Of a stretch of 64,000 nt of DNA, positions 35,951 to 43,858 are shown piece after piece. Below the pieces are notes generated by a model, which was not told the DNA's origin, searched no databases, and saw only the letters and a program-made list of their open reading frames with translations. Origin of the DNA: Azospira inquinata (GTDB taxonomy: Bacteria; Pseudomonadota; Gammaproteobacteria; Burkholderiales; Rhodocyclaceae); the NCBI RefSeq assembly GCF_018905915.1, contig NZ_CP064782.1:3213464-3277463 (forward strand), written 5' to 3'. A program made the translations under genes and the position numbers. Positions within the stretch are counted from its first letter, which is position 1, and every line of letters begins with the position of its first letter.

Positions 35951-36841
35951 TCACAGTCCGGCCAGAATATGCCGGGCGAAGCACAGGTCTTCCCAGGCCC
36001 GGGCTTTTTCCGGGAGATTACGCAACAGGTAGGCCGGATGGTAGGTCACCACCACGGGAATGGACAGCCCCTGGCGGTTGTACTGGTGCCGATGCCCCCG
36101 TAGGGAAGCCAGGGCCCGGTCCGAGCCCAGCACCGCGTGGGCCGCGGCCCGTCCCATGAGAACAATGAGCTTGGGCTGGGCCAGGGCAATCTGGCGTTCC
36201 AGGAAAGGCATGCAGGCCCCCATTTCCCCCGCCTCCGGCGTGCGGTTGTTGGGGGGGCGGCACTTCACCGCATTGGCGATATAGACCTTTTCCTTCCGGC
36301 TTAAGCCGATGGCCGCCAGCATGTTGTCCAGCAGACGCCCGGCCTGGCCGACAAAGGGTTCGCCCCGTTCGTCTTCCTCAGCCCCCGGACCTTCTCCGAT
36401 GAACATCCAATCCGGCTGCCGGTCTCCCACCCCGGGCACGGCCTGTTTGCGCTTGGCGCAGAGACCGCAGGCGGTGCATTCCCGCACTGCCGTTTCCAGT
36501 TGATCCCAATCCATGGCCCGGATGGCCTGACTGCGGGCATCGTCCCCGGCGGGAGCCGGCGGGGCAGCCATGGCCCCCGGGTCCAGGGAGGGAGCCGGGG
36601 CCTTGGGGGACGGCGCCGAAGGGGCGGGAGGAAGCCGTAAGGCCGGGGCCGCCGTTGCTGTGGGAACCAGGGGCTCCCCAGGCAAACGCGCCGGGCCTGG
36701 GCTGGCCGCCCCTTCCTCCTTGGCCGCCAGGGGCGGCGCCATCCGGGGCGCCCGCTGGGGCTCGCTGAGGGGATGGGGGCGCCAGTGCCAGACCGGCCCC
36801 AGGCCCATTTCTTCCAGCAATTCTTCCCGGGACAGTTTCAC
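35951..36841 (-). CDS. Family 4 uracil-DNA glycosylase (4Fe-4S) with Pro/Ala linker
   Basis: A 296-residue DNA repair enzyme that removes uracil from DNA. The catalytic domain (about 105-290) has cluster-type cysteines in ECTACGLC and in ANAVKCRPP and MGACMPF. Motif A is FIGEGPGAEEDERGEPFVG, and motif B is VTYHPAYLLR. The first 25 residues (MKLSREELLEEMGLGPVWHW) are conserved in betaproteobacterial homologues. They are joined by an unusually long Pro/Ala-rich linker (26-95), probably disordered. The start overlaps the rimI stop by 4 bp (ATGA). Confidence 0.93.
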   Translation of the reverse strand: MKLSREELLEEMGLGPVWHWRPHPLSEPQRAPRMAPPLAAKEEGAASPGPARLPGEPLVPTATAAPALRLPPAPSAPSPKAPAPSLDPGAMAAPPAPAGDDARSQAIRAMDWDQLETAVRECTACGLCAKRKQAVPGVGDRQPDWMFIGEGPGAEEDERGEPFVGQAGRLLDNMLAAIGLSRKEKVYIANAVKCRPPNNRTPEAGEMGACMPFLERQIALAQPKLIVLMGRAAAHAVLGSDRALASLRGHRHQYNRQGLSIPVVVTYHPAYLLRNLPEKARAWEDLCFARHILAGL

Positions 36842-37326
36842 AGCACCACCTCCGCCAGGGATTTACGCATCACCAGGGCGTCTTCCCGCCCGGCGGAAGC
36901 CGGGTAATAGCCCTTGCGCCGTCCCACTTCCTGAAAGCCGAAATTGCGGTAGAGGCGTAGGGCCGGAGCATTGCTGGGGCGCACTTCCAGGAGCAGGCTT
37001 TCTGCGCCCCCGTGGCGGGCCTGGACCATGGCCCGGCGCAACAGGCGCCCGCCGTAGCCCCGCCCCTGGCGCTCCGGCGCCACGCTGATATTGAGGAGAT
37101 GGGTTTCATCCAGGGCCGGCATGAGCACCAGATAGCCCACCAGGCTCACTCCTTCCCGGGCCACCCAGCAGCTGTAACCGGCCTTGATGGAATCGGCGAA
37201 ATTGCCCCGGCTCCAAGGAAAGGGATAGACCACCGTTTCCACCGCCATAACCTGATCCAGGTCCGCCGGGGTCATGGGCAGGAATTCCAGGCCCTGGAAT
37301 TCCCGGCTGAGCCAATCTGCCCCCAT
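36838..37326 (-). CDS. rimI: Ribosomal protein S18 alanine N-acetyltransferase
   Basis: A 162-residue GNAT acetyltransferase. The acetyl-CoA loop is NISVAPERQGRGYGGRLLRR (about 79-98). EVRPSNAPALRLYRNFGFQEVGRRKGYY is the typical RimI C-terminal signature, and EDALVMRKSL follows. It follows tsaB by one base (TGA-G-ATG) and precedes udg with a 4-bp overlap. tsaB-rimI pairing is common and supports the RimI assignment over other GNATs. Confidence 0.93.
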   Translation of the reverse strand: MGADWLSREFQGLEFLPMTPADLDQVMAVETVVYPFPWSRGNFADSIKAGYSCWVAREGVSLVGYLVLMPALDETHLLNISVAPERQGRGYGGRLLRRAMVQARHGGAESLLLEVRPSNAPALRLYRNFGFQEVGRRKGYYPASAGREDALVMRKSLAEVVL

Positions 37327-37327
37327 C

Positions 37328-38029
37328 TCAGGCCTTGCCTCCCGCTGCCAGCCGTTCCGCCACGGTCATAGCCACCTTGTCCCGCACGTACAGGGGCAGG
37401 GCCTGGGCGGCATCCAGCCCTTCGCCCCGGCCATAAGCCTGGGCCGCCAGCTGGGCCACCGCCCCGGCTTCCGGTACCAGGTCAGGGGAAACCAGGTTGA
37501 TCCGGGCCGCCGGGGCCTGCAAGCGGGCCGCCAGGGCAGCATAGGCGCCGATGCCGTTACCCGCCGCGGCCCAGGTAGCATCGGCCGGAGGCAGGGGGCA
37601 GGCGTCCGGCCCCAGCACGGTAATCTCCCCCTGGCGGGCCACGCCCTGGGGCTGACGTAGATAGGGGGCGCTATACACCTCCCCCATGCGGGCATCCAGA
37701 TAGACAGTGACCCGCTCCAGTCCCGTGGCCCAGGCCATGGCCGCCAGGGTCTCCACCGGCAGCACGGGCAGATCGGCACCCACCGCCAGTCCCTGGGCCA
37801 CCCCACAAGCCACCCGCAGGCCGGTGAAGGAACCCGGACCGCAGCCAAACCCCAGGCCGTCCATCTGGGCAAGGGACCAGCCGGCCTCCGCCAGGGTAGC
37901 CCGCACTAGGGGCAACAGGGTGCCGGAACTCTGGGGACCCGGGGTGCAGTGGCGCACCGTCAGGGCCCCGTCGCACCACAGGGCTACGGAGCCCGCGTCG
38001 GTGGCGGTTTCCAAAGCAAGAATTTTCAT
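37328..38029 (-). CDS. tsaB: tRNA t6A biosynthesis protein TsaB
   Basis: A 233-residue ASKHA-fold protein, the inactive paralogue of TsaD that scaffolds the TsaB-TsaD-TsaE complex for N6-threonylcarbamoyladenosine at tRNA position 37. MKILALETATDAGSVAL is the phosphate-1-like strand, and GLGFGCGPGSFTGLRVACGVAQGLA is the diagnostic TsaB segment. It is the first gene of a tightly packed tsaB-rimI-udg operon. The 500-bp gap before it must contain the promoter; TAAAAT at 17 bp before the ATG may be a -10. Confidence 0.94.
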   Translation of the reverse strand: MKILALETATDAGSVALWCDGALTVRHCTPGPQSSGTLLPLVRATLAEAGWSLAQMDGLGFGCGPGSFTGLRVACGVAQGLAVGADLPVLPVETLAAMAWATGLERVTVYLDARMGEVYSAPYLRQPQGVARQGEITVLGPDACPLPPADATWAAAGNGIGAYAALAARLQAPAARINLVSPDLVPEAGAVAQLAAQAYGRGEGLDAAQALPLYVRDKVAMTVAERLAAGGKA

Positions 38030-38305
38030 AAGGCCGCTATTTTAGCCGAAGTGCCCTGCCGTACCCCGCCCCCTTGGGGGAAGCAAGGGGAATATTTTTT
38101 TCTTCGGGGCTTGACTTATGCACATTGCCCCGGTCCCCGCCGCCTTCCGGGGCTTACCCGCAAAGCATAGGCCTTGACGGCTCACAATTATCCATAACAA
38201 TATGATTAATAACGGTTTTTATATTTTGCCGGTTTTTTGGGCAGGGTAAGAAAAAGCCTTATTCCCCGGTCACTTAGCGCATCCGTACCCAAATAACCCA
38301 CAAAG

Positions 38306-38314
38306 TTATCCACA
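38306..38314 (+). promoter_or_regulatory. Consensus DnaA box
   Basis: TTATCCACA matches the strongest E. coli DnaA-box consensus exactly. One near match lies 118 bp to the left and another (CTATCCACA) at 39064-39072. No replication genes are near, so it is more likely a regulatory or titration site than an origin. Confidence 0.5.
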
Positions 38315-38389
38315 GCTAATGTGAACAACTTGTTAAGTCCAGGCTACAGCAGGATTTTCCCCCCAGCACGCCCCCGCCAGGGGCAGTCT

Positions 38390-38405
38390 TGTGACATATC
38401 TCACA
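38390..38405. promoter_or_regulatory. CRP/Vfr-type palindromic site
   Basis: TGTGA-CATATC-TCACA fits the CRP consensus (TGTGA-N6-TCACA) without mismatch, and the symmetry extends one base on each side. It lies 361 bp upstream of the tsaB start. Confidence 0.6.
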
Positions 38406-38467
38406 AATATTTCACCCTTTTCTTCCGGGAAAAAAGGGCCGGGGAATTCGGAGGAAAAGGCAGACAC

Positions 38468-38489
38468 AAAAAAGCCGGCTGACGCCGGC
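38468..38489 (-). terminator. Terminator of the small secreted-protein operon
   Basis: A 6-bp GCCGGC stem (38474-38479 with 38484-38489) with a 4-nt loop is followed on the - strand by six T residues. It lies 38 bp after the stop of the 100-residue secreted protein. Confidence 0.85.
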
Positions 38490-38526
38490 CGCGGATAGGG
38501 AAAGGAAAATAGGGGGTAAGGGGCAA

Positions 38527-38829
38527 TCAGTCGGCCCGGCCGCCCCGGCGGGGATAGATGTCCCGCCCCGCATCGTTAATGTCCTGGCGCAGCTGGCGGC
38601 GCTCTTCCGGGGTCATGCGGCGGGCGGATTTCTCGGCCCGACCGCTCTCCTCCTCCCGCCGGTTCCAGTCCCGGCGCCCATCCGTCCCCCGCACCGGGCG
38701 CCAGCCCTGGGCGCCGCGAGCTTCCTCGTCCATGCCCCGGGGATTAAAGCCGGGCTGGCCAGCCCAGGCCCCTTCTGCCAGGGAGAGGAGCAGGAGGGCG
38801 GGCAAACAAAGGGAAAGGGGGACTTTCAT
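38527..38829 (-). CDS. Small secreted charged protein, family unknown
   Basis: A 100-residue protein with a clear signal peptide (LCLPALLLLSLAEGAWA, AXA site). The mature part is very rich in Arg, Glu, Asp and Gly, and ends in an amphipathic segment RMTPEERRQLRQDINDAGRDIY. Such MTPEERRQLRQDI segments recur at the C-terminus of many small proteobacterial periplasmic proteins of unknown function. The start overlaps the stop of a 43-codon upstream ORF (ATGA), and the gene ends at a strong terminator. It is divergent from ompR-envZ, which might control it; that is a guess. Confidence 0.75.
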   Translation of the reverse strand: MKVPLSLCLPALLLLSLAEGAWAGQPGFNPRGMDEEARGAQGWRPVRGTDGRRDWNRREEESGRAEKSARRMTPEERRQLRQDINDAGRDIYPRRGGRAD

Positions 38830-38957
38830 GAGCGCAACAGAGACAGGGGGCGTTGTTGATAAGCAGGCTTATGGGGCCCGACGGCGGAATGGGAAAAACC
38901 GGACAGCCCGGCCGCCAGTGCGGCACCGACCAGGATGTGAATTAACATTTTGCTCAT
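38826..38957 (-). CDS. 43-residue exported peptide, coupled to next gene
   Basis: A short ORF whose ATG 38957 is preceded by an AGG-rich ribosome site (AAGGAACAGG, about 6 bp spacing). The product begins MSKMLIHILVGAALAAGLSG, a signal-peptide-like helix with small residues (GFSHSA). A short basic tail ends LSLLRS. Its TGA overlaps the ATG of the 100-residue secreted protein (ATGA), so both form one translational unit read from the gap shared with ompR. It is too short for standard gene calling. I do not recognise it; it could be a small secreted peptide or a leader that couples translation. Confidence 0.55.
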   Translation of the reverse strand: MSKMLIHILVGAALAAGLSGFSHSAVGPHKPAYQQRPLSLLRS

Positions 38958-39209
38958 TTTACCTGTTCCTTCCTTTCCCGGTCCTTCCGACAGCCCGCCA
39001 GGGCGGGCCGGAAAGGCCAAGTTAAGGGACCGGCGGCCCCCCGCTTTTTCCGTGACTGCCATCCTATCCACAGCTTGTAAGCACGGTGTAAAGCCCGGAT
39101 TTGGCTTTGTAAAACTTTGTAACCACACCCCCACCGGGTTACACGCCGTTACCCCTTTTCCTCCCCATCCCGGTACAAGCTTCAGGTAAACCACGTTAGG
39201 ATGCGGCCC

Positions 39210-39929
39210 ATGAACGAACACGCCAAAATTCTCGTCGTCGATGACGACCAACGTCTGCGGGATTTGCTGCTGCGCTACCTGGGAGAGCAGGGATTCGCCG
39301 TCAAGGTGGCGGACGGCGGTCCGGCCATGGACAAGCTCATGGCCCGGGAATCCTTTGACCTGCTGGTGCTGGACCTGATGCTCCCCGGGGAGGACGGGCT
39401 GGCCATCTGCCGCCGCCTGCGGGCCAGCGACCCCCACCAGGCCATACTCATGCTCACCGCCAAGGGGGACGACATCGACCGGATCATCGGTCTGGAAATG
39501 GGGGCGGATGATTACCTGCCTAAGCCCTTCAATCCCCGGGAACTGGTGGCCCGTATCCACGCCGTGTTGCGCCGCCGGGCGGCGCCCCCCCCGGGCACCC
39601 CCACGGAAAGCGAGGAAAAGGTGGTGCTGGGGGATCTGACCATCGATCTGGGCACCCGGACCCTGGAACGACCTGGCCAATCCACTCCCCTCACCACCGG
39701 GGAATTCGCCGTCCTCAAAGCCCTGCTCCAGCACCCCCGCCAGCCCCTCTCCCGGGACCGGCTCATGAGCCTGGCCCGGGGCCGGGAACAGGGCCCCTTC
39801 GACCGGGCCATCGACGTGCAAATCTCCCGCCTGCGCAAACTCATTGAGCCGGACCCCCAAAGCCCCCGCTATATTCAGACCGTGTGGGGCTTTGGCTACG
39901 TTTTCGTACCCGACGGTAAACGCCAGTAA
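39210..39929 (+). CDS. ompR: Two-component response regulator OmpR
   Basis: A 239-residue OmpR-family regulator. ATG 39210 is preferred: AGGA lies about 9 bp before it, while the upstream in-frame ATG 39201 sits on that site. The receiver domain (1-115) has the acidic pair DDD, phospho-acceptor Asp in LLVLDLMLPGEDG, Thr in MLTAKGD and Lys in YLPKPFNPRELVARI. The winged-helix domain (about 135-235) has LTTGEFAVLKALLQHP and RYIQTVWGFGYVFVPDG. It is followed 23 bp later by the sensor kinase. OmpR/EnvZ responds to osmolarity and acid in enterics; in betaproteobacteria the regulon is less defined. Confidence 0.93.
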   Translation: MNEHAKILVVDDDQRLRDLLLRYLGEQGFAVKVADGGPAMDKLMARESFDLLVLDLMLPGEDGLAICRRLRASDPHQAILMLTAKGDDIDRIIGLEMGADDYLPKPFNPRELVARIHAVLRRRAAPPPGTPTESEEKVVLGDLTIDLGTRTLERPGQSTPLTTGEFAVLKALLQHPRQPLSRDRLMSLARGREQGPFDRAIDVQISRLRKLIEPDPQSPRYIQTVWGFGYVFVPDGKRQ

Positions 39930-39952
39930 GCCTCCATTAGTTTTTACCCCCC

Positions 39953-41320
39953 GTGACCTACCGTTCCCCTTCCCTGCTGCTGCGCATTTTCCTGCTGGTG
40001 GCCCTGCTCCTGGCCGTTTCCGTCATTATCTGGATCCAGCTCTTCCAAGCCGCCGAACGGGAGCCCCGGGCCGAGCAACTGGCCCAGCTCACCGCCTCGG
40101 TGGTCAATATCACCCGGGCCGCCCTGGTGAACAGCGACCCCATCCGCCGTCGGGACATGCTTACCGAGCTGGCGGAACGGGAAGGCCTGCGTATTTATCT
40201 GGCGGACCCGGACCAGGACGTGGTGGAGCCCCTCCCCTCCCGGGCCTTTTTTCAGGAATTCCAGGCCCAGGCCCGGCACCTGCTGGGCAAGAGCACCCGT
40301 TACAGCCTGGCGGTCAATGGCCAGCCCGGCTTCTGGGTGAGCTTCCGCATCGGCGCTTACGACGAGGATGGGGGGGATGACTACTGGCTCATGCTGCCCC
40401 GGGAACGGGCGGAGCGGAACGTGGCTTGGCAGTGGCTGGGCTGGGGTCTGGGCGCCCTGCTCCTGGCCCTGGTGGCAGCCTGGCTCATTGCCTCCCGTAT
40501 CGATCGCCCCCTGCGGGCCATGGCCCTGGCCGCCCGGGCCGTGGGGGAAGGTCGCCGCCCCCCGCCCCTGGCGGAAAATGGACCGGAGGAAGTGCGTCTC
40601 CTGGCCCGGGCCCTGAACCAGATGTCCCGGGATCTGACCCAGATGGAAGACGCCCGGGCCGAGGTGCTGGCGGGCATTTCCCACGACCTGCGCACCCCCC
40701 TGGCCCGGCTGCGGCTGGCGGTGGAAATGGGGGTGGAGGATACGGGTCTGCAAAGCGGCATGGTGACGGATCTGGCCCAGATGGACGACATCATCGGCCA
40801 GTTCCTGGACTTCGCCCGGGGAGAAATCCAGGAGAAGGAAGAAACCCTGGACCCCAACCAGATTCTGGCCGCCGTGGCCCGGCGCTGGGAGGAACGGGGC
40901 CAGCCCCTGGTTCTGGAGGCCGCTCCCCTGCCCCCCCGGCCTCTGCGCCCCCGGGCCCTGGAGCGGGCCGTGGCCAATCTGGTGGATAACGCTCGGAAAT
41001 ACGCCCCCGGGCCGGTGGAACTCCACTCCAGCCAGGACAAGGACGAACTCCATCTGGAAGTCTGGGACCGGGGGCCGGGCATTCCCCCGGAAGAAACGGA
41101 GCGCCTGAAGCGCCCCTTCACCCGCCTGGAAAACGCCCGCAGCAACACCACGGGCACGGGTCTGGGACTGGCCATTGTGGAGCGCATCGCCAAGCTCCAC
41201 GGAGGCGGTCTGGAGCTGCTACCCCGCCCAGGAGGCGGCCTGATCGCCCGGCTGCGCCTGCCTCTGGGGGCCCAGGGCGCTGGCTCAACAAGTGCCGGGA
41301 CCGAACCTTCCGCCGGCTAA
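39953..41320 (+). CDS. envZ: Sensor histidine kinase EnvZ
   Basis: A 455-residue inner-membrane kinase starting at GTG 39953. Topology: TM1 (9-30), periplasmic domain (31-158), TM2 (about 159-181), HAMP (182-235), dimerisation domain with the phospho-His in GISHDLRTPLARLRLA, and the HATPase domain with N box NLVDNARKYAP, G1 VWDRGPGIPPEE and G2 TGTGLGLAIVERI. Motif content and pairing with ompR support EnvZ. A short Gly/Ser/Ala tail follows the kinase domain. Confidence 0.93.
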   Translation: MTYRSPSLLLRIFLLVALLLAVSVIIWIQLFQAAEREPRAEQLAQLTASVVNITRAALVNSDPIRRRDMLTELAEREGLRIYLADPDQDVVEPLPSRAFFQEFQAQARHLLGKSTRYSLAVNGQPGFWVSFRIGAYDEDGGDDYWLMLPRERAERNVAWQWLGWGLGALLLALVAAWLIASRIDRPLRAMALAARAVGEGRRPPPLAENGPEEVRLLARALNQMSRDLTQMEDARAEVLAGISHDLRTPLARLRLAVEMGVEDTGLQSGMVTDLAQMDDIIGQFLDFARGEIQEKEETLDPNQILAAVARRWEERGQPLVLEAAPLPPRPLRPRALERAVANLVDNARKYAPGPVELHSSQDKDELHLEVWDRGPGIPPEETERLKRPFTRLENARSNTTGTGLGLAIVERIAKLHGGGLELLPRPGGGLIARLRLPLGAQGAGSTSAGTEPSAG

Positions 41321-41376
41321 AGCAGCCACCTGTAGCACTTTGCCCCGGGAACGGGGCGATCCCCCAAGCGCCCCCC

Positions 41377-42609
41377 CTAGAGGAGAAAGCGCTGCACCTC
41401 GATGCCCCACTGCACCGGGGATTCGTTGCCCACAATCCGGTCCCCGCCCCCCTGGCCCAGGGGCCGGGACAAATCCACATCCGTGGGGGGCAGGTAGTAA
41501 TTGCGCCGGGTGTCGAAAATCACCCGCACCACGGGCTGGAGCAGGCTTTTTTCCCGCTGGGCCGTGACAATGCCCAGACGGCCACTTTCCAGACGCACCA
41601 GGGTGCCCACGGGGTAAATGCCCACGCTGCGGATGAAAGCCTGGGTCAGCTCGCTGTCGAACTGGAAACGGCTCCAGTCAAAGAGCTTGCGGATGGCGCT
41701 GGCCGGGTCCAGACGGGGGTGATAGACCCGGTCCGAGGTAATGGCGTCATACACATCCACAATAGCCGCCATGCGCCCGGCCCGGCTGATAGCATCGCCG
41801 GAGAGGCCCCGGGGATAGCCGCTGCCGTCCTGGCGCTCATGGTGCTGCTCCAGAATCTGCAAAGCCAAGGTAGGAATGCCCTGGAGCTGTCGCAGCAGGT
41901 CCGCCCCCAGGAGCACGTGGGAGCGGACATGGCGGAATTCCTCCCCACTCAGTTTGCCCGGCTTATTGAGAATTTCCGGGTTAAGGCGCATCACCCCAAT
42001 GTCCAGGAGCAGGCCCCCCAGGGCCATCTGGTAAATATCCCCCAGATCCTCCCCCAGGTATTTGGCAAAGGAGGTGAGCATGGCGCAGACCCCCAGGGAG
42101 TGGAGGTAGATGTAGTCGTAGCGCTGCTGCAGGCGGCGCAGGGTGAGCATGGCGTTGCTGTTGCGCAGCACGGAACTGGTGATGCGCTCCACCACCGGCT
42201 CCACCGCTTCCATTTCAATCTGCCGCCCCAAGCGCACGTCTTCCAGGATGCGCCGCACCGCTCGGCTGGTTTCCCCAAAGGTGTTGCGTACACGGGACAG
42301 CTCCTCCGCCAGGCTGCTGGGGGGCGGCAGGGATTCCCGGGGCGAGGGCGCCGGCGTGGCGGCCAGCTGGGCTAGGGCGCTTTCCGTGGCCAGGCGAGCC
42401 TCCGCCGCCGTGGGGGCATCCTCCACGTCCAGCCCCCGGTCCGTGTCGATATAGACCTCCCGAATGCCCGCCTCCACCACCTTGGCCACCTGGTCGTCGC
42501 TTTCCAGGGCCATGCTGTTGGTCAGAAAAGGGTGTTCCAGCCAGCCCGCATTAAAGTCGCACACATACATGCCGACCCGCAGCTGGGGTACCCGGATTTT
42601 CTTGATCAA
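41377..42609 (-). CDS. HD-GYP domain protein with altered HD motif
   Basis: A 410-residue protein: N-terminal DUF3391-like domain (1-60, IRVPQLRVGMYVCDFNAGW), linker with Pro/Ser run, then HD-GYP domain (about 150-340). The GYP signature HHERQDGSGYPRGL, the HxxxG segment and VDVYDAITSDRVYHP are intact. The HD motif itself reads GGLLLDIGVMRLN, where family members have LHDIGK: the metal-binding His is Leu and the Lys is Val. Loss of that ligand usually reduces or abolishes c-di-GMP hydrolysis, so this may be a binding or signalling protein rather than a phosphodiesterase. It is coupled to thpR by a 4-bp overlap. Confidence 0.88.
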   Translation of the reverse strand: MIKKIRVPQLRVGMYVCDFNAGWLEHPFLTNSMALESDDQVAKVVEAGIREVYIDTDRGLDVEDAPTAAEARLATESALAQLAATPAPSPRESLPPPSSLAEELSRVRNTFGETSRAVRRILEDVRLGRQIEMEAVEPVVERITSSVLRNSNAMLTLRRLQQRYDYIYLHSLGVCAMLTSFAKYLGEDLGDIYQMALGGLLLDIGVMRLNPEILNKPGKLSGEEFRHVRSHVLLGADLLRQLQGIPTLALQILEQHHERQDGSGYPRGLSGDAISRAGRMAAIVDVYDAITSDRVYHPRLDPASAIRKLFDWSRFQFDSELTQAFIRSVGIYPVGTLVRLESGRLGIVTAQREKSLLQPVVRVIFDTRRNYYLPPTDVDLSRPLGQGGGDRIVGNESPVQWGIEVQRFLL

Positions 42610-43307
42610 ACCGTTCCTCCCTCCCGGCTTGGGGCCCGCCGCCCCAGGGGCTGGCGGGCCAGAATTTCATAATGGGCCTGCCCCGCCCGAGGGGCGGAGC
42701 GGACCAAAACCAGTTCATGGGCTGTCCAGGACAGGGGCTCTGGCAACAGCCCCGCCGTCTCTCCCCCGCCGGGCACCGCCCCCGCCCGGCCCCGAAGCAA
42801 GGTCACATGGGGCAAAAAGGAACGGGCTTCCAGGGGGAAACCAGCATCCACCAGGGCTACCTGCATGCCATTGCCCAACGCCAGCAAGGCCGGGGGCGGT
42901 TGGGTACACCCGGCCCAGAGAATCCGGTTATGGGGCCACCAGCCCCAGCGGTCCAAGGCAAAGGTCAGGGCGGGGAAGTCCACCGCCCCCATTACCCAGG
43001 CCAGAAGAGGCGTCCGCTCCTCCGTCACCTGGCCAAGAAAGGCCAGGGTGAGGTGAAGGGTTTCGGGCTGCATCAGGCGCCAGAGGGTGGCCGCCTCCGG
43101 ACCCTGCCGTGCCAGCCAGGTCCGGGCGAAGTTCCTTAGCCCCGTTACCGTGGCAGGGTCTGGCCAGAGGGCGAAAAAGAGCCGCCCAGGGGGCAGGAAC
43201 GTGCCCTGATGCCTACCCGGATCTCCGGCACCTGCCTCCCCTTCCCCTTTTCCGGGGGAAATGGAGGAAAGGGCAGCGCCTGCCCCGGTCGGTCCCACTG
43301 GTTCCAT
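42606..43307 (-). CDS. thpR: RNA 2',3'-cyclic phosphodiesterase ThpR
   Basis: A 2H-phosphoesterase of up to 233 residues, historically 2'-5' RNA ligase LigT. The two catalytic HxT motifs are in LHLTLAFLG and FLPHVTLLRG, at usual spacing. The conserved part begins at GRLFFALWPDP (residue about 41); the preceding 40 residues are Gly/Pro-rich, and no ribosome site marks ATG 43307, so the true start may be downstream at a non-ATG codon. The end overlaps the HD-GYP gene start by 4 bp. Confidence 0.88.
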   Translation of the reverse strand: MEPVGPTGAGAALSSISPGKGEGEAGAGDPGRHQGTFLPPGRLFFALWPDPATVTGLRNFARTWLARQGPEAATLWRLMQPETLHLTLAFLGQVTEERTPLLAWVMGAVDFPALTFALDRWGWWPHNRILWAGCTQPPPALLALGNGMQVALVDAGFPLEARSFLPHVTLLRGRAGAVPGGGETAGLLPEPLSWTAHELVLVRSAPRAGQAHYEILARQPLGRRAPSREGGTV

Positions 43308-43363
43308 GGATGTGTGTGTTCCCGGATGCCGAGCCCTGGTCCGGCCCGCCGCCCCCTAGGGGG

Positions 43364-43858
43364 TCACTCCTGAAGCGGCAGAAGCAGGGCTATGGCCTGG
43401 GCGGAGATGCCTTCTTCCCGCCCGGCGTAGCCCAGCTTTTCAGCCGTTTTAGCCTTCACATTCACCACCCCTTCCGGCACCCCCAGGTCCGCCGCCAGAT
43501 GGGCCACCATAGCCGGAATATGGGGCGCCAGCTTGGGCGCCTGGGCAATCACCGTGCTATCCACATTGCCCACCCGCCAGCCTGCCTGGGCCAGCAGGCT
43601 AACGGTGTGGCGCAGCAGCACCCGGCTGTCCGCCCCCTTCCAGCGGGGGTCCGTATCCGGGAAATGGCGGCCGATGTCCCCCAGGGCCGCCGCCCCCAGA
43701 AGGGCGTCGATGAGGGCGTGAATCAGCACATCCGCATCCGAATGACCCAAGAGGCCCAGCCGATGGGGAATGGTCACCCCCCCCAGGATCAGGGGCCGGT
43801 CCGCCACCAGGGCGTGTACATCCCAGCCCTGACCGACGCGAAACGCCAGTGCGCTCAT
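43364..43858 (-). CDS. ispF: 2-C-methyl-D-erythritol 2,4-cyclodiphosphate synthase
   Basis: A 164-residue enzyme of the non-mevalonate isoprenoid pathway that cyclises CDP-ME 2-phosphate to MEcPP. The Zn ligands are in GWDVHAL (Asp, His) and the His of [22 protein letters not shown]. Substrate contacts are in [11 protein letters not shown] and [13 protein letters not shown]. Its start overlaps the ispD stop by 4 bp (ATGA). Confidence 0.97.
   Translation of the reverse strand: MSALAFRVGQGWDVHALVADRPLILGGVTIPHRLGLLGHSDADVLIHALIDALLGAAALGDIGRHFPDTDPRWKGADSRVLLRHTVSLLAQAGWRVGNVDSTVIAQAPKLAPHIPAMVAHLAADLGVPEGVVNVKAKTAEKLGYAGREEGISAQAIALLLPLQE

Larger units (their letters stand above)
38030..38526. 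other. Long non-coding, AT-rich gap with regulatory-type motifs
   Basis: About 500 bp without a credible gene, much of it AT-rich against the background. It contains a perfect DnaA-box 9-mer (38306-38314), a one-mismatch copy TTATCCATA (38188-38196), a perfect CRP-type palindrome (38390-38405), and a terminator for the - strand gene (38468-38489). The only genes transcribed away from it are tsaB-rimI-udg on the - strand. It may also encode a small RNA; no promoter-terminator pair is convincing. Confidence 0.6.

Noticed and set aside
38030..39209. Chromosomal replication origin
   Set aside because: Only one perfect and two near DnaA boxes, spread over about 900 bp, and no dnaA, dnaN, gyrB, rpmH or parAB genes in the window.
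38826..39860. 344-codon - strand frame
   Set aside because: Most of it is antisense to ompR; only its last 43 codons, with their own ribosome site, look like a gene and are listed.
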